NCBI GenBank assembly: GCA_030049955.1
Contig: JASIJX010000323.1
Location: 1-16,417, forward strand
Source of the DNA: Acidobacteriaceae bacterium
GTDB taxonomy: Bacteria; Acidobacteriota; Terriglobia; Terriglobales; Acidobacteriaceae
Length of the DNA stretch: 16,417 nucleotides
Direction: 5' to 3'
Shown: positions 1 through 8,300 of the stretch, one piece after another
Layout: each line of letters starts with the position of its first letter
How positions within the stretch are numbered: position 1 is the stretch's first letter
The notes under the pieces: generated by a model
The model's input: the letters and a program-made list of their open reading frames with translations, nothing else
Databases searched by the model: none
Told to the model about the DNA's origin: nothing
Position numbers and translations under genes: made by a program

Positions 1-1338
1 CGCCTGCTCGACAGCTACAGGAATTTCGACACGAATCGCGATAATACGACCATCATCAAGCTCAGCAAATCGGAATCCGCGCTTCTCTTGCCGTATATTC
101 AGCCGGAGCTTCACGCGATCATCGCTACCTACACCAGGAAATACCAGATGACGCTGCCCGGTCCCGTGCAGGTGGAAGTCTATCCGAACCACGAAGATTT
201 CGCCGTGCGCACCACAGGCATGCCCGGACTGGGCGCGCTGGGCGTCACGTTCGGCGAAGTGGTAGCAATGGATAGCCCCTCGGCGCGTAGGCCGGGCGAC
301 TTCAACTGGGGCGCGACGCTGTGGCACGAGATGAGCCACGTCTTCATCCTAACGGCGACCAATCATCGCGTGCCGCGGTGGTTTACTGAGGGGCTGGCAG
401 TTCATGAGGAGGGCGCGCACTCGGCCGAGTGGAAAAATCGCGCCACGCCGGACGTTCTCGTAGCGATCCGTGATAAGAAGCTGCTGCCGATCACCGGTCT
501 CGATCGCGGCTTCGTCTATCCCGACTATCCTGCGCAGGTAATCGTCTCGTATTTCCAGGCCGGCAGCATCTGCGACTTCATCGCAGAGAAATGGGGCGAA
601 GCCAAGCTGCTCGACATGGTTCACTCCTACGCCAAGCTGGCCACCACGCCTCAGGCGATCCAACAGAATCTCGGTGTAGCGCCCGAAGAGTTCGACAGGC
701 AATATCTGGCGTGGATCGACACGCAATACGGCGCGGACGCTGCGCACTTTGACGAGTGGCGCACCAGGCTGCGAGAGCTGGTCGCAGCCGAGAAGCGCAA
801 AGACTACCAGACCGTGCTCCAAGACGGGCCGGCCGTGCTGGCGCTTTATCCGCAGTATGTGGACGGCGCGAATGTGTACGAGCTGATGGCCGAAGCCGAT
901 CGCGCGAGCGGCGATTCCAAAGCCGAGGCGGCGATTCTGGCTAGTTACGAGCATGCCGGCGGCCAGTCGCCGGATGCGCTCAAGCGGCTGGCGGCGCTCG
1001 AGTCGGATGCGGGAAACAATGCAGAGGCAATCGCCACGCTCGAGCGCATCAACTACATCTATCCCGTCAAAGACGAAGATCTGCATCGGCGCCTGGGCGA
1101 AATGCTCTATGCGCAAAAGGACTTCGACGGCGCAATCCGCGAATACAACGCGCTGGTTGCATCGAATCCCGTCGACAAAGCCGGCGCGGAGTTTGCCCTG
1201 GCGCAAACCTATTTTGCCGCCGGACAACGGGACAAAGCGCGGGATAGTGTATTGGTTGCGCTCGAAGCGGCTCCCGGCTATCGTCCTGCGCAAAAGCTCT
1301 TGCTCGAACTCGAAGAAACGTCCGCAAAACGAAATTGA
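1..1338 (+). CDS. Peptidase MA-like zinc metallopeptidase with TPR repeats, 5' partial
   Basis: The frame is open from base 1, so the true start lies outside the window; the visible part is 445 residues. A gluzincin active site is seen: HEMSH at window residues 109-113 (zinc ligands H109 and H113, catalytic E110), followed by WFTEGLA with the presumed third ligand E130, 17 residues after the second His. This spacing and the WFxEGxA motif fit the peptidase MA-like superfamily. The C-terminal part (about residues 260-445) is helical and TPR-like, with repeated A-x-x-x-Y/L patterns and a YAQKDFDGAIREY unit typical of TPR helices, suggesting protein-protein contacts. The missing N-terminus prevents a check for a signal peptide. 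The stop is 13 bases before the MoxR start, so it probably belongs to the same operon. Substrate unknown. The catalytic motif is intact, so this is not an obvious pseudoenzyme. Confidence 0.8.
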   Translation, partial: RLLDSYRNFDTNRDNTTIIKLSKSESALLLPYIQPELHAIIATYTRKYQMTLPGPVQVEVYPNHEDFAVRTTGMPGLGALGVTFGEVVAMDSPSARRPGDFNWGATLWHEMSHVFILTATNHRVPRWFTEGLAVHEEGAHSAEWKNRATPDVLVAIRDKKLLPITGLDRGFVYPDYPAQVIVSYFQAGSICDFIAEKWGEAKLLDMVHSYAKLATTPQAIQQNLGVAPEEFDRQYLAWIDTQYGADAAHFDEWRTRLRELVAAEKRKDYQTVLQDGPAVLALYPQYVDGANVYELMAEADRASGDSKAEAAILASYEHAGGQSPDALKRLAALESDAGNNAEAIATLERINYIYPVKDEDLHRRLGEMLYAQKDFDGAIREYNALVASNPVDKAGAEFALAQTYFAAGQRDKARDSVLVALEAAPGYRPAQKLLLELEETSAKRN

Positions 1339-1351
1339 GAAAGAGGACCCC

Positions 1352-2380
1352 ATGGTTTCATTTGCCGGATTGAATCAGGAAGCTGCGATGCTGCAGGAGC
1401 GCGTCGAGCGCTTTCATGCCGTGCGTCAGGAGATCCTCAACCAGGTGCGCGAGGTGATCGTTGGCCAGGAAGAAGTTCTGGACCAGATACTCATCGCTAT
1501 CTTTGTCGGCGGCCATTGCCTGATGACCGGCATGCCGGGAACCGCGAAGACGCTAATGGTGCGCACCATTGCGGACGCGCTCGGCCTCGAGTTCCGCCGC
1601 ATCCAGTTCACGCCCGACCTGATGCCCAGCGACATCACCGGAACCGACATCATCGAAGAAGATCTCGCAACCGGTCATCGCAAGTGGACGTTTGTCAAAG
1701 GCCCCATCTTCGGCAACATCCTGCTGGCCGACGAAATCAACCGCACTCCTCCCAAAACGCAGTCAGCGCTGCTTGAGGCCATGCAGGAGCATTCGTGCAC
1801 CGTGCGCGGCCATCTCTACCACCTGCCTGCGCCGTTTTTCGTTCTGGCTACGCAGAACCCCATCGAACTCGAAGGTACATACCCTCTGCCAGAGGCGCAG
1901 CTCGACCGATTCCTGTTTAATGCGGTCCTCGACGATCTGAGCGCCGAGGACGAGCTGAAGGTAATCGACCGCACCACGGCCACGCGTACGACGGATGTGA
2001 AAGCCGTGACTACAGCCGATGACCTGCTCGATTTCCAGCAACTGGTGCGCATGGTGCCGATTGCCGACACGCTCTCGCGCTACGTGATCAGTCTGGTGCG
2101 CGCCACACGGCCGAAGAGCGAAGGGGCGCCGGACTTTATCCGAAGATACGCAAACTATGGCGCCAGCGTGCGGGCAGCGCAGTTTGTCGTGCTGGCGGCC
2201 AAGGCCCGCGCTCTCTCGCACCAGCGCTATCACGTCGCCTATGACGACATTACCTCCGTCCTCACACCGGTGCTTCGCCATCGGGTGCTGCTTAACTTTC
2301 ACGCCGAGTCGGATGGCATCGATACCGACGGGATTCTGCGGCAATTGATCGCCTGCGTGCCGCGGCCAAAGGAGAGCTGA
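1352..2380 (+). CDS. MoxR-family AAA+ ATPase
   Basis: A 342-residue AAA+ ATPase of the MoxR family, chaperone-like enzymes that usually act with VWA-domain partners to activate or assemble client proteins. Visible motifs are Walker A GMPGTAKT (residues 60-67), the FTPDLMPSDITG block (86-97) characteristic of MoxR proteins, Walker B with the catalytic acid in NILLADE (122-128), sensor 1 in LATQNP (165-170) and the LPEAQLDRF segment (179-187). The C-terminal lid contains an RYANYGASVRAAQ segment. The ATG at 1352 is chosen because a purine-rich AAGAGGA lies four bases upstream and the N-terminus then has the normal family length; the frame is open further upstream, but that stretch overlaps the peptidase gene in another frame and looks like shadow sequence. 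The stop overlaps the DUF58 start by one base (TGATG), so the two are translationally coupled. Cytoplasmic. Confidence 0.95.
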   Translation: MVSFAGLNQEAAMLQERVERFHAVRQEILNQVREVIVGQEEVLDQILIAIFVGGHCLMTGMPGTAKTLMVRTIADALGLEFRRIQFTPDLMPSDITGTDIIEEDLATGHRKWTFVKGPIFGNILLADEINRTPPKTQSALLEAMQEHSCTVRGHLYHLPAPFFVLATQNPIELEGTYPLPEAQLDRFLFNAVLDDLSAEDELKVIDRTTATRTTDVKAVTTADDLLDFQQLVRMVPIADTLSRYVISLVRATRPKSEGAPDFIRRYANYGASVRAAQFVVLAAKARALSHQRYHVAYDDITSVLTPVLRHRVLLNFHAESDGIDTDGILRQLIACVPRPKES

Positions 2381-3270
2381 TGCTGCAGCGGTTCCTCGAT
2401 CCGGAAGTTCTGGCCGGCATCTCTTCGCTCGACCTGCTGGCAAAGACGGTGGTGGATGGCTTCGTCGCGGGCCTGCACCGTTCTCCCGACTTCGGATTCA
2501 GCCAGGAGTTCGCCGAGTACCGCGCCTACACGCCGGGCGACGACCTGCGCCACGTGGACTGGAACCTGTACGCGCGCACCGAGCGCTGCTACCTGAAACG
2601 TTATCGCGGCGAGACGAACAGCCAGCTCACCATTCTTCTGGATGCGAGCAACTCGATGCAGTACACCTCAGGTCCGCCAAAGAAGATCGACTACGCGCGC
2701 TTCATAGCGGCCTCGCTGTTCTACCTCGCCATTCGCAATCAGCGCGACGCGGCCGGATTGATTGTGTTCGACGACGAGGTGCGCGAGTATATCCGGCCAT
2801 CCACGCGGCCGGGGCAACTGGCGCGGCTTTTCACCGGACTGGAGCGGGCGGAACCCCAGGCACGCACAGATTTCTGCAAGCCGCTGCGCCACTTCCAGAA
2901 TTTCCTGCATCGTCGCGGCATTGCGGTCGTTATCTCGGATTTTTACGAAGACCCTGAGACGATTCTCCACGCCATCGCACCGCTGCATTTTCACGGCAAC
3001 GAGGTGATTCTGTTTCACATTCTCGACCCGCAGGAGATTCGACCCACGCTGAAGAGCTCGGCGGTGCTGATCGATCTAGAAACGGAAAGCAGAATGGAGG
3101 TTATACCGGAATACGTGAAGACAACCTATCGCGCCAGGGTTGATGCGCATATCGATGCACTTCGGACGCGATCAAGGGCGGCAGGGATGGATTACCAGCT
3201 TCTCGTCACGAACCAACCACTCGATGCTGCGCTACGTGAATATCTCACGCTGCGCCAGGCAGAAAATTGA
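2380..3270 (+). CDS. DUF58 domain protein with VWA-type metal site
   Basis: A 296-residue DUF58 protein, the usual partner encoded next to MoxR ATPases. The DUF58 signature is clear: EYRAYTPGDDLRHVDWNLYART (residues 46-67, PGDD and DW being the core), followed by a RGETN strand. A von Willebrand factor A-like fold follows, with a complete MIDAS D-x-S-x-S (D88, S90, S92 in LLDASNSM) and a later buried strand ending in ISDFYED (185-191), which commonly supplies a further metal ligand. No transmembrane helix or signal peptide is visible, so it is probably cytoplasmic and may sit at the membrane through its partners. The ATG at 2380 has an excellent AAAGGAG five bases upstream and overlaps the moxR stop. 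The stop in turn overlaps the next start (TGATG at 3268-3272). The intact MIDAS implies metal-dependent binding of a client or of the BatA protein; the client is unknown. Confidence 0.93.
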   Translation: MLQRFLDPEVLAGISSLDLLAKTVVDGFVAGLHRSPDFGFSQEFAEYRAYTPGDDLRHVDWNLYARTERCYLKRYRGETNSQLTILLDASNSMQYTSGPPKKIDYARFIAASLFYLAIRNQRDAAGLIVFDDEVREYIRPSTRPGQLARLFTGLERAEPQARTDFCKPLRHFQNFLHRRGIAVVISDFYEDPETILHAIAPLHFHGNEVILFHILDPQEIRPTLKSSAVLIDLETESRMEVIPEYVKTTYRARVDAHIDALRTRSRAAGMDYQLLVTNQPLDAALREYLTLRQAEN

Positions 3271-5309
3271 TGGGCTTTCTAGCGCCATGGTTTCTAGGCG
3301 GCCTGGCTGCGCTGGGCGTGCCGGTCTTTGTGCACTTGCTGCGCAAGCATGTCACTGTGCCCAGACCCGTAAGCTCGTTAATGTTCTTCGAACGCGGTGT
3401 ACAGAGCTCCACACGCCATCGCAAGCTGAAGTATTTCGTGCTCTTCGCTCTACGCTGCGCGCTTGTGCTGCTTGTCGTGCTGGCATTCGCCAATCCGTTC
3501 GTCCGCCGCGCCGCTGCCTCGCAAGGCCGATTACTCCTTATCGTGCTCGACAATTCCTTCAGCATGCAAGCCGGCACTCGGTTTTCGGAAGCAAAACAAG
3601 AGGCACTGGCGAGGCTTGCCGAAAAATCCCGCGGTGAGAAGGCACAAGTCATCGCACTCGGCAGTCAGGTTACTTTGCTGACGCAGCAGATCACCGATGA
3701 TGCGCAGCTAAAGGCCGCGCTCACCAATATCCAGCCTGGCGATGGCCGGGCAAACTTCGGTGAGTTGGGCCGCGTGGTGAGGGCGATGACCGAAACGATG
3801 CATGGGGCGATTGATCTCGACTTGTTCAGCGATATGCAACGCAGTGCCATGCCGGCGAACTTTGCCGACATGGTCCTTCCCGGCAATGTAAAGCTCACTC
3901 TGCATTCCGTGGCCGCTGGCGCTCCATTGCCCAACTGGACGGTTGAGAGCGTCGACGCCCCAGCGGTGCTGGCCGACCCTAAGGACCCGCGGCTGTCACG
4001 CGTGGTTGCGGTAATTGCAGGATTTAATACGCCGGCCGCCGTAAAGCAAGTTTCACTCTTAATCAACGGCAAAGTAGTGGCAACGAATAAAGTAAACATC
4101 CCTGCGAACGGCCGCGCCACGGTCGAGTTTGCCCCGCTCAATGTGGGTTACGGTTTCAATCGATGTGCGGTACAAATCGACGGCGGCGATGCCTTGCCAG
4201 CCGACGATGCTTCCGTTTTTTCTGTACGTCGGTCCGATCCCGAGCGGGTCTTGTTTGTTCACTCCACCGGCGACACACGCTCGCCGCTTTACTTTGCCGC
4301 TGCGATTGAAGCTGCGGCGCCGTCGAGTTTCGTCGTGCAATCAACTGCGGCCGAGCAAACCACAGATTTCGATCCATCCAAGTTCGCTTTTGTCGTGCTT
4401 TCCGACACGCCATCGCTACCCTCCATCTTCGAACACGCGCTGGTAGCATATATCGGCAAAGGTGGAGGAGTGCTCATCACTCTGAGCACATCGTCAGCAT
4501 ATCGCGAGCGGATTCCGCTGTGGGGCGCGAGCGTAAGCAAGCCGCACGATTATGCGCGCAACGGTGCTGCAACCACCATTGGCCAGGTGGACTTCACCCA
4601 TCCGGCACTCGCTGAAGAACACCCAGGCCGCGACAACGGCGGCTGGGACACGGTGAAAGTCGACTACGCCGCAGCAGTTGACCCTGGGCGGGCGCGAGTG
4701 GTCGCACGGCTTATGGACGGTACACCGTTCCTGCTGGACAAACAGGTCGGCGAGGGCCATCTTCTGCTGCTCACGTCCGGATTGGATAACCTTACGAACG
4801 ATCTTCCGCTGCATCCGGTATTCGTCGCATTTGTCGACCGAGCAGCGCGATATCTCTCCGGCTCAGAACTGCTGAGCGGGTCACGCCTCGTGGATTCTTA
4901 CGTGCAATTGCGTTCGGCGGCTCGACCTGTCGGTACGCAGGCAAGTGTCGAAGTGATCGATCCTGATGGCAAACGGCCGCTATCACTGAGCGAGGGTCGC
5001 ACCGCTCAATCGCTGCGGCTGACGCGTGTCGGCTTCTATCAGATCCGCTTTGCCAACGGCCACGATGCAGTGATTGGCGTTAACTCTGACCGGCGCGAAT
5101 CAGATCTGACACCGATGCCAGATGACCTGCAGCAACTCTGGAGCGGTGCGGGTACGGCCACAGCATCGCAGCAGCGAAGCGCGATAGCGGAAGAGGTGAA
5201 GCAGCCGATGAGCCTTTGGTGGTACGTCATGCTGCTGGCCTTAGTGACCACAATGGCAGAGGCCGCGCTGGCCGGCCGCTACATGGGAACACAGCGGGAG
5301 GAAGCATGA
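3270..5309 (+). CDS. BatA/aerotolerance-type membrane protein with VWA domain
   Basis: A 679-residue integral membrane protein. The N-terminus matches the aerotolerance-regulator (BatA) N-terminal domain: LAPWFLGGLAALGVPVFVHL (residues 4-23, first membrane segment), a basic loop, then FVLFALRCALVLLVVLAFANP (56-76, second segment). A VWA-like domain follows with an intact MIDAS D-x-S-x-S (D94, S96, S98 in VLDNSFSM). A beta-rich middle is followed by a region around residues 330-420 (FVVLSDTP, then YIGKGGGVLITLS) that resembles the glutamine-amidotransferase-like fold often found in these proteins; that assignment is inference. A last hydrophobic helix lies near 650-669. ATG at 3270 is preferred over the overlapping in-frame TTG at 3267. 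The upstream Shine-Dalgarno is weak, so translation probably depends on coupling to the DUF58 gene. The name Bat comes from Bacteroides aerotolerance studies; a role in oxygen tolerance here is not shown. Confidence 0.9.
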   Translation: MGFLAPWFLGGLAALGVPVFVHLLRKHVTVPRPVSSLMFFERGVQSSTRHRKLKYFVLFALRCALVLLVVLAFANPFVRRAAASQGRLLLIVLDNSFSMQAGTRFSEAKQEALARLAEKSRGEKAQVIALGSQVTLLTQQITDDAQLKAALTNIQPGDGRANFGELGRVVRAMTETMHGAIDLDLFSDMQRSAMPANFADMVLPGNVKLTLHSVAAGAPLPNWTVESVDAPAVLADPKDPRLSRVVAVIAGFNTPAAVKQVSLLINGKVVATNKVNIPANGRATVEFAPLNVGYGFNRCAVQIDGGDALPADDASVFSVRRSDPERVLFVHSTGDTRSPLYFAAAIEAAAPSSFVVQSTAAEQTTDFDPSKFAFVVLSDTPSLPSIFEHALVAYIGKGGGVLITLSTSSAYRERIPLWGASVSKPHDYARNGAATTIGQVDFTHPALAEEHPGRDNGGWDTVKVDYAAAVDPGRARVVARLMDGTPFLLDKQVGEGHLLLLTSGLDNLTNDLPLHPVFVAFVDRAARYLSGSELLSGSRLVDSYVQLRSAARPVGTQASVEVIDPDGKRPLSLSEGRTAQSLRLTRVGFYQIRFANGHDAVIGVNSDRRESDLTPMPDDLQQLWSGAGTATASQQRSAIAEEVKQPMSLWWYVMLLALVTTMAEAALAGRYMGTQREEA

Positions 5310-8300
5310 GCCCTTCAAGCGAACTCCACTCTTATATTGCACGGCTTCAACAGCGGCTGCGCCTGGACACGGGGCTACGCGGCGCTGCCATCTTTACAGG
5401 AACCGCACTCGTCGTCACGCTTGTCCTCGTGTTGGTGCTCAACCACTTTGCCTTTCCGGCACGCGGTATCGTCTACGCGCGGCTTGCGATTGTGCTCGCA
5501 CTCGAAGCCGCTGCCGCTTTTGGAATCGCAGCGCCGCTGGTGCGGCTTACGCGTGCCCGCACCGCCGAGCGCGCCGAGGCCGCTCAACCAAATTTACAGC
5601 AGCGACTGACTACGTTTACAGAATGCGCAGCGAAAAGCGCCGATCCGTTCCTTGAACTGCTCGCGGCCGACACTCTCAAGCGCACCGGAAGCGCGTCGCC
5701 CGCTGCGCTGGTTCCGAATAATCGGCTTTACGTGCTTGGCGGCGCAGGCCTGGCCTGCATCGTTGTCCTCCTGTGGATGATCGCTGCCGGACCCGGCTTC
5801 ATCGGTTATGGAGCGGCGCTCATCTGGACCGGGCCGAAGAAAAGTGGCGCTCCACTCTACGCGATTTCGGTCATCCCGGGCGATGTGACGGTCCGCCGCA
5901 ACAGCGATCAGCTTATCCAGGCGCACGTGACTGGGATGCAGCCGGGCAAGGCACAATTGTTTGCGCATTTTGCAAGCGCTGCTGGCTGGGAACCAGTGAC
6001 AATGCAGGTCATTCCCGATGCAACCGGCAGAGCGAGCTACCAGTTTGTCTTCGCCGGATTGCCGGAGAATGTGGAGTATTATGTCGCCGCTGGCCCGCTG
6101 ATTTCGCCGCATTACAAGGTGCGGGTCGTCGATCTGCCATCGGTCAAGCAAATCGATGTGACCTATCGTTACCCCACCTGGACTGGGATGAAGCTGGTGA
6201 CGGAGGAGCACTCGGGTGACCTGCGCGCCATTGAGGGCACGGATGCGGAGCTCGCGATTCGCATGGATCGGCCGCTCAAGAATGGGCAGCTCGCCATTGA
6301 CAACGGGCAGACGATAGCGCTCACGAGGGGCGCAGACAATGTGTATCGCGCAGTCGTCCACATGGATAAGGACGGCGCTTATCATGTTGCCGGCGTGGAT
6401 GACGGTCAATCGGTGCGTCTGTCGGAGGATTATTTTATCGCCACTGACAAGGCAGAGCCTCCGCAGATCGCGATTGACCGGCCGGCAGGCGACTACCGCG
6501 CCAGCCCAATCGAGGAAGTCACCGTGGAAGTGAAGGGCTCCGATGAGTTCGGCCTCAATAACATGCACTTGCACTATTCCGTAAACGGCGGAGCCGACCA
6601 CGACGTGAGCCTGCTTGATCACCCCGGTGTAAAAGAAGCCGACGGCAAGCATATGATCGCCCTCGAAGACCTGAAGTTGATTCCCGGCGACGTGATCGCC
6701 ATTTACGCCGCAGCGCGCGACGGACACAGCGCAGCACAGACCGACATCTCCTTTATCCAGGTTGACCCATTCGAGCGCGAATTTTCGCAGTCGCAGCAGA
6801 GCGGAGGCGGCGGGGGTGGTGGTAGTGGTGGAGGTGCAGGCAACCAAATCGAAATCTCCAAGCGCGAGAAAGAGCTTATTGCCGCGACATGGAAACAGCA
6901 AAACGACAAGACGGCTACATCAAAGGACAATGCCGCGCAGGGGCAATTCCTTTCTGACGCACAACAGAAATTGCGCGACCAGGTGAACGCGCTCTCCATC
7001 CGCATGCAGAGCCGTGATATCTCCGAGGCTAACGAGGAGTTCACTGATTTCGATAAAGACATGCAGACCGCAGCGACAGTAATGGGCCCGGCGGCCGACA
7101 AGCTGAAGGACATGCAGTGGAACGCCGCTCTTCCGCTGGAACAGAAGGCGCTGCAAGCGCTGTTGCGCGCGGAGGCAACTTTCCGGCAAATCGAAGTGGC
7201 ATTCGGACAGAGCGGCGGAGGCGGCGGCAGCGGCGGTGGCAATGCAGGCCGCGACCTGGCCAGCCTCTTCGATCTGGAGCTCGATACAGAAAAGAACCAG
7301 TATGAGACAGCGCAAACGGCCCCGCCAGCCGAGCAGCACGAGAAAGAACTTGAAGACACGTTGGCGAAGCTCGACGCACTGGCGCGGCGGCAGGAAGACC
7401 TTGCCAACCAGCCGGTCGATCCGCAGCAGAGTTTCCAGCAGCGGTGGCAGCAGGAGATGTTGCGCCGCGAAGCCGAACAACTACAGCGCCAGATGGAACA
7501 GATGGCGAAAAACCAGCAACAGAATCAGCCGGGCGCGAGCCAGTCGGAGGGCTCTCAATCGAACCAGGAAGATGCTGGCCAGCAGAGCGGCGAGGGCACG
7601 CAAAGTGCGAGCGGGTCGCCACTAGACGACTCTGCTTCCGCGCGGAGCAGCAGCGGCGGATCGCAAAGTGGATCGCCGCAGTCCGATGAGCTACGCAACC
7701 GGAATAAGCAGACTGAGGCTGAGCGGTTGAACGGGCAGCAACGAGAGTCTTCAGACCATCGGATCGAGGAAGCGCTGAGCCGGCTAACTCAGGCAACAGA
7801 GATGATGAAGCGCAACGGAAACGTACAGCAGGATGCGCGCCAGGCGGCCGAGCGCCTCCGCGAGGCGCAAGATCTGCTGGCTGGCTCTCAGCAGCAGCTT
7901 GCCTCCGGCAAACTTGACTCGCTGACCCGCGAGGCTGGACGGCTCACGCAGGAAGAACGGGCGCAAGCCGGCCGCATTGACAAACTGGCGCAGGCCGACG
8001 ACCAGAACGGCGGCGGGGACTCGACCTCCAACCTGGACGATGCTATGTCGCGTTTGCACGAGCGCGATCAATTAGCCGCCGGCCGGCAGCAGCTTTCTGA
8101 CGATCTCTCCAAACTCCAGCGCAACATGCGCGATACCGCGGCGGAGATGGCATCGAATCGGCCGGACGTTGCAAAGAAGCTGCGTGATGCCCTGACGCAG
8201 ATGGACGAAGCCGACCTCGACAACCACGTGCAGCGCACAGCGGATTGGCTGCGTAGCGGCATCAATCCGAATTCGAATGGAACGGAAAGCGAAATTGCGC

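Noticed and set aside
88..90. TTG as start of the metallopeptidase gene
   Set aside because: The frame stays open to base 1 and no ribosome binding site precedes the TTG, so the gene is simply cut by the window edge.
953..1351. N-terminal extension of the MoxR frame
   Set aside because: This stretch overlaps the TPR part of the peptidase in another frame and encodes Arg/Ser-rich shadow sequence; the MoxR domain begins normally after the ATG at 1352.
349..1353. Long open frame (334 codons) antisense to the peptidase gene
   Set aside because: The sense strand carries a clear HExxH enzyme; the antisense product is Arg/Leu/Val-rich with no recognisable motif, as expected from GC-rich codon structure.
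5216..5305. Upstream GTG start for the giant protein
   Set aside because: It lies inside the BatA gene and has a polar N-terminus; the ATG at 5306 has a strong ribosome binding site and overlaps the BatA stop in the usual ATGA manner.
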